Source: Sciurus carolinensis
Lineage: Eukaryota > Chordata > Mammalia > Rodentia > Sciuridae
Assembly (NCBI RefSeq): GCF_902686445.1
Contig: NC_062224.1
Span: 21,741,123 to 21,805,122, forward strand
DNA length: 64,000 bases
Direction of reading: 5' to 3'
The position numbers and the translations under genes were made by a program. Positions 12,181 through 23,518 of this stretch are shown here, piece by piece. Position 1 is the stretch's first letter. Every line of letters begins with the position of its first letter. Under the pieces are notes generated by a model. That model had not been told where the DNA came from, ran no database searches, and saw only the letters and a list, made by a program, of their open reading frames with translations.

Positions 12181-13774
12181 TCTGCAAGTTAGAGCTCCAC
12201 CTTAACCTTCCCACAGCAGAAAAACACATCCAGACTTCCTGCCTTTAGTTTCTATTTATATTCGTTTTTCCTGAATGACCTGGGACTGGCCTCCCTCCCC
12301 GGACACCTCTCCTGGCTTTTGTGCCCAGAAGTTCAGAGTGGGCAGGCATCTTGGGCAATGGTGCCGCCTCCTCTGGAGGAAAGGCATTGTTGCTGGTCCA
12401 GATTCTACAAATAATTTGTGATGGGATGACAAATGCTCCTCCTCCTGTCACCTCAGGCGTCCAGACTAACCCTGGAACAAGGGCCAAAACAAAATTCCAC
12501 CGCTAGGGGAGTCCACATTGTAGGGCACACGGTGCCTTGTCAATGGGTCATAGGGTGAGTGAATCTTGAAAACAAAAACTCTGTTCCTGCTCTTTCTCCT
12601 ATCTTTCTTTGGCAGGTGACAAAGTTCAGATGACACCTGCCAAGGTCCTAGCTTTTCTGGTCTATGAGAGAAGCCCCTGCCTATCCTTACTTGCATTTCT
12701 TTCTCACCCTCAGAATAAAATGAAGATTTTATTTTCCTTTTTTCACCCAGATGAACATAAAGTTCCCTAATGATTGCAAACGCCCTGACTCGAGACCCAT
12801 ATGCATCTACAGGAACCCTAATTCAAATGGAAATGTCACCACAGCAGCACTGCCCAGCTCTGGAAGTCCCCAGGGTTTGAAGGTGATGCCCTCTGGATCT
12901 AGGATGTGAAGAGTTACACAGAGCAGAAACCACCAGCTAAGATGATGCTGATCCACATCACTGAGTCGCTCAGAGAGCAGCTCAGCTGTCACTCTTTGTC
13001 TTTTTCTTCCCCCTTATCACTGTTTCCCTAGCGAATTCTAGAATGCACAGCGAATACCTAAACACCTGCTGGTTTGGTGAATAGCCAGTATTTACTACTT
13101 GATTCCCACTGCGAGACAAGGTATGAAGCTCACAGACAAGCCCAACTAAGGGTTCACTGCCTTAGGTATCAGCTGAGTAAACAGAAAAGGGAAGTTTCCT
13201 TTCTTAATTCTCCAAATATCTATCTCCATCACCCGCACAGTTGTCTCAGGACACAGGCTAAGACCTAACACATAGCCAATCCTGGGCTGTTGCAAGCATG
13301 CAGAGCCCAAAGCTCTGAATCTAAGGTCAACTCTAGACCACCCCATGGAGCCTGGGATCCAGGGTTAGGAGTTTCTGGCACAGGGGACATCAAAGAGATC
13401 CTTACTTTCAAATTAGCAGCAACTATTACTCGAATATTTAACAAATTCAGCTGTATGTAACCTGTCTTTTGAAAGGGGCAGAGTTTTGAAGAACTTTTGG
13501 AATGAGATTCCTGAATTTGGTAGAATTCCACTAGGTTGTGTTGATCTTGCTTGAAATGTAGAGACTGGAGAGGATTATGTCTAATTTAGAATATAGAACT
13601 CTTATTTTCTTAAAAATGATGATTGTTCACCTAGACTTAGCAAGAGAACAAAACTGTGAGGTTCTCTGCCAGGTGGCTTTGCTAGTTTTAACTCTTCTGG
13701 GTCCTGGCTTACCTGCATTAGCCCTATCACTGAGTTGGTCATCCTTCACTCTGGGTAGCCTTAGGCATGTGACT
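12181..13774. other. Unassigned unique DNA
   Basis: No repeat recognised. Open frames up to 101 codons occur on both strands and overlap each other. The largest, at 13577-13882, runs into the neighbouring SINE. No splice-bounded exon could be defended. Confidence 0.45.
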
Positions 13775-13991
13775 TTTTTTTCTTTCAGTTTTTTTGTTTT
13801 GGTACTGGAGATTGAACCCAAGGGCACTCTACCACTGACCTACACCCCTAGTCTTTTTTATTTTGAGACAGGGTCTTGCTAAGTTGCTTAGGACTTCACA
13901 GAATTGCTGAAGCTGGCCTCAAACTAGCAATCCTCCTGTCTCAGCCTCCTGAGTCACTGGATTACAGGCACAAGTCACTGTGCCTGGCTTA
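13775..13991 (-). mobile_element. B1-ID composite SINE (minus strand)
   Basis: On the plus strand an antisense ID half ('ggtactggagattgaaccca', 'ctctaccactgacctac') is followed by an antisense 7SL-derived half ('gagacagggtcttgctaagt', 'aatcctcctgtctcagcctc', 'attacaggcacaagtcac', 'tgcctggc'). This dimer is typical of squirrels. A T-rich stretch at 13775-13800 is the tail. Confidence 0.93.
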
Positions 13992-14169
13992 GATATAAGT
14001 CTTCTAAAACTTTACTTTCCTTATTTGCACGTTACAGATGACAGTGTACTCCTTATTGGGTTGTTGTAAAGATTAAGTGAAATATGGGAAAAGGAAATGA
14101 ATGTTAGTGGCTGTTATTCTTACACATAGTTGTTGGGCAGTCATTTATTTAGTGGAATAATAAATAACA

Positions 14170-14526
14170 TGCTATAGCTTGGATGCCAGATGCCTCCCAA
14201 AGGCCTATGTGTTAAAGGACTGGTTACCAGGGTGGCACTATTGGGAAGTGGTAGAACCTTTGAGAGATAGGCCCTAGTGGGAGGTCTTTGGGTTGTTGGG
14301 GGCATGTCCATGAAGCAGCTTATGGGACCCCAGATCTTTCCTCTCTCTCTTTGCTCCCTGGCTTGTGATATAAGTGCTTTTGTTCCACCACGTGCTCCCA
14401 CCAAGGTGTGCTGCTTCAACACAGGTCCAAATCAAAGGGGGTCACTTGAGTATGAACTGGAGACCTTTCTTCCTTATGAGTCAATTTTCTCAGGTATTTT
14501 GTTATAGGAGGTAAAATTATCTAACA
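14170..14526 (+). mobile_element. MaLR (ERVL-type) solo LTR
   Basis: Begins TGCTATAGCTTGGATG and ends 'gttataggaggtaaaattatctaaca'. It contains the MaLR-type middle ('gggaagtggtagaacctttg', 'gtgggaggtctttgg') and the late motif 'caattttctcaggtattttg'. The TG...CA ends and length suit a solo LTR. No internal region is attached on either side. There is no coding sequence. Confidence 0.85.
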
Positions 14527-15144
14527 GAAGACATTTCCCAAAATACTTTTTATTTTTAATATCCAATATAGAAGAATTGGGGGAAGAGAGGGACAGGAGA
14601 AAACTAGAGAAATCATAGTGCTAGAACATAAGAGTCAGTAGCACCAAGGAATGCAAACATTATCTGTAATATAAGCACTTTGTCATACATTTCTTTTGAG
14701 AAAGCAGTTTAAAAAATAAGAGTAGTATTCACATTTTACAAGTACAAGTCTTTGATGATCATGAAGATTAAAGACAACAGATTATATCCTGAGAAGCCTC
14801 TCTTTGTGGGTAGCAGTATGTTGAAGAGAAATATCAAGAATGAAGGTGGAAATTAAAAATCAGGAAAGGTCCACCCAATACTGGTTGCATGGAAATCGTT
14901 TACCTGCAATATCTGGTTTAAATCCCACATTTTGGAGATGAACATTATCCTTGTCTTCCAGATGAGGAAAGAAGGGACCAGAAGTAACTCTATTTGAATG
15001 AGGATCAGACAATACAAGGCAAACTGTATGATGACTTTGTAAATTTCAACAAGTGTTGTTTTCTAGTGGGGTCTGGGATGTAAAGAGGTGTTCTACGGTG
15101 GTTAGGGGAAAGCCAAGTCAAATAAAGGTTAACCTCAGGTTATC
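14527..15144. other. Unassigned AT-rich DNA
   Basis: Nothing recognised. AAGGTTAACCT at 15125-15135 includes a short palindrome that pairs with TTAACCTT at 15163-15170, just beyond the large palindrome. Confidence 0.45.
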
Positions 15145-15166
15145 TTAATTAAGATATCTTAATTAA
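15145..15166. repeat. 22-bp perfect palindrome
   Basis: TTAATTAAGATATCTTAATTAA equals its own reverse complement with no loop (15145-15166). An outer pair, AAGGTTAA (15125-15132) and TTAACCTT (15163-15170), adds a competing hairpin. The sequence is seen directly. Any function is unknown. Confidence 0.95.
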
Positions 15167-15172
15167 CCTTGC

Positions 15173-15420
15173 AGGTTTTTTTTTTTTTTTTTTTTCCTGA
15201 GATGTCAGCAGGCAAGTGTATAGATCCCACAGTGTGATACAGTGGGCAACCTCTGTCAGATCATGGAGATCTCTGTGCGTGTGTTTATGTATAACCTGCA
15301 GTAGTCTTCTGTTCCATGGGCTACACTTGGAAAACCCCACACTCATGCCACTGAGTGCATAATAAGACTTATTCTTAAAACCAGGATCTCCACCCGCTAA
15401 CATTTCCCTGTTGTTTTGAC
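15173..15420 (-). mobile_element. Poly-T-bounded insert, possible retroposed copy (minus strand)
   Basis: A run of 20 T (15176-15195) begins a segment of about 248 bp bracketed by ACCTTGC at 15166-15172 and again at 15421-15427. Poly-A on the minus strand plus flanking direct repeats is the mark of L1-mediated retroposition. I do not recognise the body as a known SINE or L1. An 84-codon minus-strand frame (15149-15403) runs through it and into the tail. No AATAAA precedes the tail, which weakens the mRNA-copy reading. Confidence 0.4.
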
Positions 15421-15427
15421 ACCTTGC

Positions 15428-18400
15428 TCTTCATTCAAAAAGTATGTTGTGCTAGATACTGTTTCAAATATAGGGACAAAATAAATGGAGGAATCACAGA
15501 AACTTGCTGACACTTGTCAGATGCAACCAAGAACTTAATTCAGAATCTTCTTTCTGAGAGAGAAGGACAAGGGGAAAAGAAGATTGTGTGGATTTTTATG
15601 ATGGATAAGCACACATTTTTCTGACTGGATTCAATATCTTTGTCCCTCTCAGAGAACAAAAGACAAAGCTTAGGGGCTATGTTTGGATTAAGCCCTAAGA
15701 AAGTGAATGGCTTGCCCTAGTCTCTGTTCAGTAGACCTCACCTCATTCTGAAAGGGCAGGGGGATTACTTGTGATTTTGAACCTGGCCTTGGTCCAATTG
15801 TCCAGACTACCTATTACTGCTTAACTGTAGTCAATTATATGAGCCTCACAATTCCTTTGATTCCCTTCCAATCTAAATTCCCTCTTTCTGGGGTGACTTT
15901 GACAGTCTAGCCAGAGTATTATCTAGTGGCATATGGAATTTGAAATGGTATTTCCATACGAGGACCATACACATTCCTTTTCCAGGTTCCATTGTGAGAC
16001 ACATGTGCTATCAGTTAACACAGAAGGAGAAAGGACAAGGTTGGGGAAATGACGGGGAAGAAGAGCTGAGAGAGTTCACAAAGAAGGTGCCTTAGACGGC
16101 ACAGCAATAAAGACCATGGTCGCCTGCACAACAGCTTGTATATGTAAGAATAGGTGAGTCAAATTGGTTTATTGTATCCCATTATCTCAGGTTATACTTT
16201 TCTTTTGCAATTTTAAATGTAACTGGTCCATTAAACATGGCTTCAAAAATCTAGAACTTTCTATGGCTTAGAAAGTGATGCCTCCACCCCCCCAACTCCC
16301 AACTCAGGCCGTGACTTCACATTCCTCTGTTTCCCAAACAAAGTGCTCAGATACATTTTTAGCAGCTTCATGGGAGTTTTCTCCACAGTGAATGAGACAG
16401 CACAGCTGCTCCAGCCTTCTGGGTGGTGATATATGTCATTCTATCTCAACAGGAAGAAGTCTGGGGCCAAACAGTGTTGCTGTGAAGGCGGTCCCCGCGT
16501 CGCACTGTGCCAGGTCTACCGGTGGGAAGCTTGACTCATGAAATAACACCCCGGCAGCCACATCTTTCTGTGATTAATAACACCCACCATACCTCCTTCT
16601 CTGCTCATTACTGCAGGCTTTATAACGTCAGAACCTTTAAGAAGGCGCTCAACCCAGATCTGGAGGAAAAGGGGAAATCCACAAATCAAGAAGTTTCAAC
16701 AAGGACACTTGCGAAGAACTTCGAAATCTAAAAACTAACTCAATATTTTGGAGGAACTACATCTATTATCAGAATGTAGGGCCTCGAGGAGCTTTCTGTG
16801 ATGGGGGAATAAATAATGTAAGATCTTTAAGAGACTTACCAACCCAAGAGTTGTTGCCCCAAAACTAAACAGCTAAGGTTTTAAAACTAAACTGGGAAAA
16901 TGATAGAAATCAGAGTTTCGGCATCTACGCTTAACTTAGTTATCCTAGGTAACTGTCACACTCTGTATGAGTTAACAACAGACACAAGGGATGTAAAAAT
17001 GCTAAGGATCGGGAGACGAGGACCCTTGAAATACATGACACGAGAAGCAGAAAGTTAAATCAGCGAGAACAGACACATCACCTTGCACACTCTGGAAGAC
17101 AAGATGTCCTTTTACAGAATACCATCAGAGAACAGGAAGTGAAAGGGGACACTTGGCTTCAGGCAGAGTGACAAAGCAGAGTTATTTTTATCACTTGGAA
17201 GATGCCGCTATTGAAAGGTACTGTATCCCATGCAGGTGTGAGATGTGCGTCAGCATTTCCCAACACCCACGGCTTCAGAAAACAACTCCTCCTAAAGACA
17301 AATAGCTGCTTGCCAGTCAATAAGACATACCAAGTAGCCAAGGAAGCAGCTTTTAAATGTCTTGCTTAAGGACTTGGAGCTTAGGAGGGTTCACAGAAGT
17401 AGTATTTGTTATTGTGTGTTATCGTGCCATGATATCCATATGACACAATAACAGCGATACTCCATATTGCTGGTAGAAGAGCAGGCTCTGTGGCATTTTA
17501 TTATGGTGTCTAGTTTTGGGGTAAAATGATGCTGTGCTTCAACTCTTAAAAGATTCCCCAAGTCCCCAATACCACTGAATGTTGTTCAACATTAATAACA
17601 AAGCAACAATGCCCAAAGTTGCAAATTGTTGGTGTTTAGGGGAGTCAGAACATGTTGTCTGAAGGATGAATGAGTTCAGTTGGTTGTGGTAGGGTATCGA
17701 CAGTAGAAAGGGCACCTTATTAGGATGCTTTTATTGACACCTTTGGGCACTGCCTAAAGAGTGATTATAGTCTGCACTCTTTTTTTTTTTTAATGAAAGA
17801 AAACTAATATATTTTTCTGGGACACTCGGAGAGTTCAAAAAATGTTAATAAAAGACCAGAATTTGAAGACAGCGCTCTCTTCTTTTTTAACTCCAACATT
17901 CATGGTTGAACCATTAGTGTCACAGAGAATCAGTCCCATGAGGACTGTGTCCATCTTTGACCATTTTCTCTCCTTGTTTTATTTCCTTTCCTGGGGTGCA
18001 GTCTTTCATACTTATCTAAATGGTGAAGACTTCTAAAGGTGTTCTTTCAGGGCAAGGCCTCTGCTATGCCCCAGGGCTATGTTTCCAGCTGCCTAATGGA
18101 TGATCCATGAGTTGTACAGAGATGACGTGTCCAGACTGAACCATGGCCTGTATTCAACCTCCACCTCACTGCCTGTGCTCCTTGTCCTAGAATGACATCA
18201 CCTTCTCCAAGCAGATGTTGTAATCCTACAAGTCAGATGCTTCCCTATTTTATGCTCTCCTCACCACCGCAGATATTTCTACATGGTGGGTTTTTTTTTT
18301 TTTTTTAACACTTAAATACCTTGAAGTGTGTGTCAGTCACTACTCTAAGAATTTTGTAAGATCTTTAGTATCTCTTGCCTCAAAAATCTAACCAATCTCC

Positions 18401-18754
18401 CTCACTTCCCATCTGTTCTTCCTGTGGTAATCAAAGTAGTTTTACTTCAAAATACAAATATCATACCACTTGGAGGCCCCAAACTGCTGACACTCCGCAT
18501 TTTCTATGCTCCTTAGCACTGCCCATCCATAAAGACCTTTATTGCCTGTCACCTGCCCTTTGTGCCTCGGCAATCTTCCCAATTCCTATGAAATCCATTT
18601 CTTTAAACTTGAATGAATTTATAATAAAATGATACAAGAGTTAATGTGATTAAGGTGACAATGAAATGACCCAGAATTACCCTTTTTTGAAATTGACATA
18701 TAAAGTTATATGTTGTGTTGGTCCACAGAAGACTCAGAGCAGGATGCTCCAGGA
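15428..18754. other. Long unassigned stretch with an AP-1/CpG patch
   Basis: No gene recognised. The notable part is 16485-16730: several CpGs at 16489-16550 in otherwise CpG-poor DNA, a perfect TGACTCA at 16532-16538, and 'tgattaataacac'. A 10-bp inverted repeat lies at 17408-17452. T-runs occur at about 17780 and 18291-18306. Confidence 0.45.
17408..17452. repeat. 10-bp inverted repeat with 25-nt spacer
   Basis: GTTATTGTGT (17408-17417) and ACACAATAAC (17443-17452) are exact reverse complements. It could be a relic of a small DNA transposon or chance. Confidence 0.85.
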
Positions 18755-18950
18755 TGTTACTGCTTATCAGCTGTGTGACTCTGAGCAAGTTATTGGGTTT
18801 TATTGCCTCAGTCTCCTGGTGCAAAAGAAGGACCATCATAGTGCCTGCCTCATAGAGTATAGAGCACAGAGGAGAGGCATAACATACTGCTACATAGTTA
18901 CTATTTTATATTTCAAACAATCTTCATACACACTGTGAAAGATTTCAAAA
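18755..18950 (+). mobile_element. MIR SINE (plus strand)
   Basis: Contains the MIR core 'agctgtgtgactctgagcaa', then 'tattgcctcagtctcctgg' and 'agtgcctgcctcatagagta'. These match the conserved middle of the tRNA-derived MIR family. It is old and diverged, and the limits are approximate. Confidence 0.8.
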
Positions 18951-19073
18951 TGTCAATGTCTTATTTTTTATCAGAACTTATGGTTCATGTGTGCAACTTA
19001 TAGTTGAGAAAAAGAAACACTGATAATTTTCCCAAAATCTACACTTTCTCCTTCCTCCCTGATAACGTTTATT

Positions 19074-19380
19074 CTTTTTTTTTTAATTGCAAACAAAAGG
19101 GGTACAACTTGTTTCTCTGTACATGAAGTAGAGGCATATCATTTGTATAATCATACATTTATATAGGACAATGCTGTTTGATTTATTCTGTTATTTTTTC
19201 CTACCCCCACCTCTCCCACCCCTCTTTTCTTCTATACAGTTTCTCCTTCCTTCATTCTTGCCTCCCTTCCACCCCACCCCCATTATGTATCATCATCCAC
19301 TTATCAGCGAGATCATTCGCCCTTTGGTTTTTTGAGAATGGCTTATCTCACTTAGCATGATATTGAAATCCATGTTCTAA
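19074..19380 (-). mobile_element. Sciurid L1 3' end, 5'-truncated (minus strand)
   Basis: Starts with a T-run and 'aattgcaaacaaaaggggta', then 'gtttctctgtacatgaagt', a C-rich stretch, 'cattatgtatcatcatccac', 'tatcagcgagatcattcgcc' and 'ttatctcacttagcatgata'. I recognise this as the antisense of the squirrel L1 3'UTR. It looks much younger than the L1 at 3366-4010. No ORF2 sequence is retained. No clear target duplication was found. Confidence 0.8.
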
Positions 19381-20394
19381 TCACACCAAACCATGTACCG
19401 ATTCTTCCAGAAGCTTCATGCCTTTTGCTTCTGCCTCCGAGGTCTTTCTGGACCTGGAACCCTCATCATCCCAGCAGGCTCGGCCAGTATAATAAAGTTT
19501 CTTTAGAGGAGTCTTCCCCAAATCTCTCAGAAGAGTTTCTGGGAGGGCCTTGAACACAAATATTAAAACCCCAAATGGGTCTAATACCAAACTCCAGGTG
19601 AAAACAAGCAAAATAATTTACTCAACAAAATCAAAAAAGAGTTGCAAGGGTTTCCTTAACCATTATGGTCAGATTAAAGAAAAATAATAAAGGGACATAG
19701 TATAAACCGAAAATGATGAAGCAATGACAAACTGGCATACTTTTTCTTCCATGCAAAAAGAAAATGTGGAGGAATTACACAGCTGTAGTCACGGGAGCAG
19801 CTGTTGAGTCAACCAACTCGGGTGCAATAGGCATGGAAATCAAGAGGGATGATTTATGCTAATTTCCTTACATTTTGGTCTGAGTACTCTCTATTTTTCA
19901 CTTCTAAATCTCCTGTCAGCATCATTTCTGTGTCCTATCCATTTTCAGAATGTTTCATACAGCATTTCTTTCCAATTGTCTTTTCTCTGCTTTTACTAAT
20001 TAGGACAAAAAAGAAAATGAAGATGTAAGTAAAACTGTAGACCACCTTCAGAAATCCCCACACATAAATATGGATTCCATTAGTTTAGATGCAAATGTTA
20101 GGCATCCTACAGGCCAAAACCTCTGCAAACTAATTTGGAGAATACAAAGATGGCCAAGACCTGACCTTGAAATCAAGGACACCCAATTTAGGAAGGGAAA
20201 CTCAGTCAACAACATGGATGACCAACGGGCACTTGGAATGTCACCTGTCCAAAACCCAACTTGAGTTTGTCCTCCATACTTTCTCCTCCTGCAGCTCCCT
20301 GCCCCACCATTTCAGTAAATCATATCAAGAATCCCCTACTGCTGAGGTCACCAGCCTTGTTTACAATAATCTTGACTCCCCTGTTTTCTTCAGA
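19381..20394. other. Unassigned AT-rich DNA
   Basis: No recognised element. Minor A-rich runs at about 19675-19690. The region just before 20395 may hold the decayed 5' part of the LTR that ends at 20512. Confidence 0.4.
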
Positions 20395-20512
20395 GGACCA
20401 CCACAGTCAGACTGAAACCTCCAAAATCATGAGCCCAAATTAACCTTTCATCTTTCTAAGTTGATTATTTCTGGTATTCATTATAGTGACAGAAAGCTGA
20501 TTCACACACTGG
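20395..20512 (+). mobile_element. MaLR LTR 3' end (truncated)
   Basis: The string 'atcatgagcccaaattaacc', followed by 'ttgattatttctggtattca' and 'gtgacagaaagctgattcac', matches the 3' end of MaLR LTRs, as at 14470-14526 and 50600-50679. The 5' part is not recognisable. Confidence 0.6.
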
Positions 20513-20844
20513 GGCAGAAGGATATAGCTCTGGTACTGGAGGAGGTTCTGGGATGGTTAAAGGAAAGAGAGCCAGGGGAATTTCTTTTTTCCATCCCCCT
20601 CCCTTCCCGAAATTATAGGGATTTTCTATTTTTTTTTTTTCCAGAAAAAATGAGCATGTTCAAGACATTTAAGATGACATGGGAAAGCCACAGGTGTGCT
20701 GGAGGCACTGCACGATGCTCGGTATCCTCTGATGGAACTATCCTGTGTAGGCAAAACAAGAGGCGAGGGGGTTTTAGACAGCGATGTAACTCAGGAGCTT
20801 CACCTACTGTTGGATGTTAGTGTCACAATAATGTAAAGAACCTG
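20513..20844. other. Unassigned DNA
   Basis: Contains a T-run at about 20629-20640. A 119-codon plus-strand frame (20461-20820) overlaps the LTR end and has no recognisable features. Confidence 0.4.
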
Positions 20845-20900
20845 GAGGCTGGGGGCGTACAAGCTCAGAGGTAGAGCCCTTACCTACAGAACAACAACAA
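20845..20900 (+). mobile_element. Short ID-type SINE fragment
   Basis: The head of an ID element can be read as 'ggctgggggcgtacaagctc' followed by 'agaggtagagcccttacct'. The second half is lost and replaced by an ACA/ATA-rich run. Confidence 0.6.
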
Positions 20901-21054
20901 TAAGAAGGAAGAATCTGGATTTGAGAGCCTGGACCCAAAACCCAGCCCTAAGGAATCATGGAACACTCGGTTAACTTTCCCAGAATCCAGTGAAATCACT
21001 TCTTTATCTTCCATTTTCAAAGAGCCCCGTAACATTAGGGTTATTACACTATTG

Positions 21055-21235
21055 TTTACAATTTATAGCACTTTTGTACTCTTCTGCCAGGTGTTTTAAG
21101 GGCATTATCTCTAACACTCATTCTGACCCTTCCAAGATCCCCAGAAGTAAGAATCCAGGACAGATATGAAGACCATGCAGTAGAAAATGGCAGGGAACTT
21201 AGACTCAAGTGCTTTCAACTGTGAGCCCAAGCTTC
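21055..21235 (-). mobile_element. MIR-like SINE (minus strand)
   Basis: Antisense MIR layout: 'tatagcacttttgtac', 'ttaagggcattatctctaac', 'gatccccagaagtaagaat', and later 'acttagactcaagtgc'. Heavily diverged. The alternative is unrelated sequence with chance similarity. Confidence 0.5.
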
Positions 21236-22734
21236 GTCCCTTATGGCAAGCCGTCTGAGTCACAGGTTCACCCTGCAGGAATCTTGAACTGAGCTTCCCT
21301 CCCAGTTTCTTTTCACAAGGGATATGACTCTTACTGTTTCTTATACTCTGATTAAACCTGATTCTTTACTTTTACTTTCTCTCTTTAGATGAGAACTAAT
21401 GAGGCTGACTAGGCTGGCGATTCTCAAACCCCTCACACCTGAAGTCTCCTTTTATATCCTGATATAGAATTAATAAAAAAACTTGCCTACTCAAAAATCA
21501 ATACAAAATCCTTAACTATTTTATAAAGGAGCAATAAAAGAGAAAATTATACACACATAAGATGCATTTCAATATATAAATGCCCAGGTATAATTACATC
21601 AAGAGGCATAAAAAGACAGATCCTTGCACTCCTACGTGTGAATTCTGTAGCTACACAGAGAGACTGACATAAGCAGGGACATGATTTTCTGAAATAAACA
21701 AGTAAATGAGGTTATAAACACAGAGCAATAGCCTTTCAACTGAAAAGCTGGTTGCACTGCTAGAAAATTCAGCATGCATGTAAGGTGCTTTTAGTTTATA
21801 TATGCAATATGCTGAGATTCTAGTAATACAGATATTCGCCCAAAGTATGTCTGGCCAGATACTCTGAAGTCACAGTCTCACACTGGACAATTCTTCACAA
21901 TGTGAGACTATCTTATGTCTTCAGGATGTCTACTGTTCCTGGCCTGCCCTCACAAAATGTCACTATCCCAATAATTGTACCAAGCAAAAGTGGTAGTCCC
22001 ACATATCTCCACAACACTCTACTGTGGGTGGTACCTTACTTTGGCCTGGTCTGGGCTATGAGCAGATACACCTCCTTACTTTACATTCTTATTTTCTTCT
22101 CAGACAGCTAAGGAGACTTTCCTATCAAATTCTTTACAATTTTGAAAACCTCAGCATATTACATTGTCATCTCCTTCTGAGGTTATTAGCAAGTACGTGT
22201 GAACTGGAATACTCAGTTTTTGACACAGTGACAGAGAACATCCTCCTAACCTTTACGTCTTCCTTGCCACATGCGTGGTCCTGAAGAACACAGCTGATGA
22301 GATGACAAAAATGATTCACCCAGGTGGGTGTTTATTCTTAGATGCTAGCAATTTTTTTTTTTTTGGCATAGTCTATAATTATACCCAATTAACAAGGTTT
22401 CTCTTTCTGCATGTTTGCATAGGCCAAATACTACTTTGCATAGGTACTCAAAAAAAGAAGAAGAAATAACAACAAAACCCTACCAAAGGTGATAAAAGCA
22501 ATAAATCAAAGATTGTAAAGTAAGAAAAGGATCTCCATGCTTTTGAGACTGAAAAGGGTCACAGGAAAATGATCTATGCTGGGTTACATCTTCTACATCT
22601 GAATAGATTATGAGGTAATCTTCTTCTAAGTCAATGAGGACAACCTTAACTTTTAATGGAATTCATTCATTAGTCATTCAAGAGAGAGTCATGGAATCCC
22701 TGCTTCACAGAAGGTGCTGTGTGATGTGCCATAG
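21236..22734. other. Unassigned DNA
   Basis: No gene or family recognised. T-run at about 22351-22363 and an AAG-rich patch at about 22449-22465. Open frames of 64-86 codons overlap one another and look random. Confidence 0.45.
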
Positions 22735-22845
22735 CAGAGCTTCTGCTTCACTGGGGCACTGCAGTCTCCTGGGGAGCTTTATTAAAATGGATTTCTGATT
22801 TAGCTGGTCTGGGATGGAGACTGAGATGATACATTTTTATTGCTG
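22735..22845. mobile_element. MER-type non-autonomous hAT relic
   Basis: 'ctcctggggagctttattaa' followed by 'gatttctgatttagctggtc' and 'tgggatggagactgagatga' follows the outline of a common mammalian hAT-derived MER element whose consensus reads 'cacctgggagcttgttaaaa' and 'tctgattcagtaggtctggg'. Exact subfamily and strand are not decided. Confidence 0.5.
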
Positions 22846-22857
22846 AGGCTCAAAAAA

Positions 22858-23467
22858 TGATACCCCCAAGTATGGCATTTTGGCATGCTGTGTACTTTGA
22901 AATAAAGCAAACTGAAAGGACTTAGAAGCATCCTCAGAACCAGAGACTTTCTGACCTTCGGTTTCTTCCCTCTGGCAGAGTGGAACTCTCGCTCTCTGAA
23001 GTTCCCTTATCTGAAGGTCCTCCAGAAGGAACACAGTGGCCTTCAATCCCCTCTGTGAAATTTCATTAGTGAGGAAAGACTCAACTCATATCAAAAGAAG
23101 ATCGAGGAATGTCATCCCAACTAGACAGAAGTTGTCACAAGTTATTACTGACCTGTTCTTCAGGCCCATTCAACTTCCAGAATCACTTATACTGTCTGTA
23201 CGTTGGGCCCATTCAACTTCCCTAAAAATAATTTATTATCCCTCAAAACTGCCCACGTTCCCCCCCACTTCCCTGTCTCCTGTAAAGGTGATATTTAAGC
23301 TTCAAATATCTGACCCTTCTTTGAATTTCATATTTTGTGTGGTTCCCGTGTACATGTGTACATTAATAAATTTGTATGTTGTTTTCTTCCAATGATATGT
23401 CTACTGTCCAGTTATTTTAGCAGACTCAACTATCAAAATTTCAAAGGTGAAGTTTGAGTTTCCCACA
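22858..23467 (+). mobile_element. ERVL-like solo LTR (candidate)
   Basis: About 610 bp beginning TGATACCCCC and ending CCCACA. A late AATAAA (about 23363) is followed by 'tttgtatgttgttttctt', 'tctactgtccagttatttta', and a closing purine-rich 'ggtgaagtttgagtttccca'. This order is typical of mammalian ERVL-type LTRs. A 16-bp repeat (GGCCCATTCAACTTCC at 23163 and 23206) lies inside. No flanking duplication or internal region was seen, and the exact family is unknown. Confidence 0.55.
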
Positions 23468-23480
23468 AGATACCAATGCT

Positions 23481-23518
23481 ATTGGTCAGCAGACCACATT
23501 TTGAGTAAAAGGACATTT
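23481..23518. repeat. 38-bp direct repeat, copy 1
   Basis: This 38-bp block begins ATTGGTCAGCAGACC and recurs at 24243-24280 with three mismatches. It lies 13 bp past the LTR end. ACCAAT at 23472-23477 and ATTGGT at 23481-23486 form an inverted CCAAT pair. Confidence 0.9.

Noticed and set aside
15400..15520. Similarity to an old repeat containing 'ctagatactgtttcaaatat'
   Set aside because: Too short and diverged to assign to a family.
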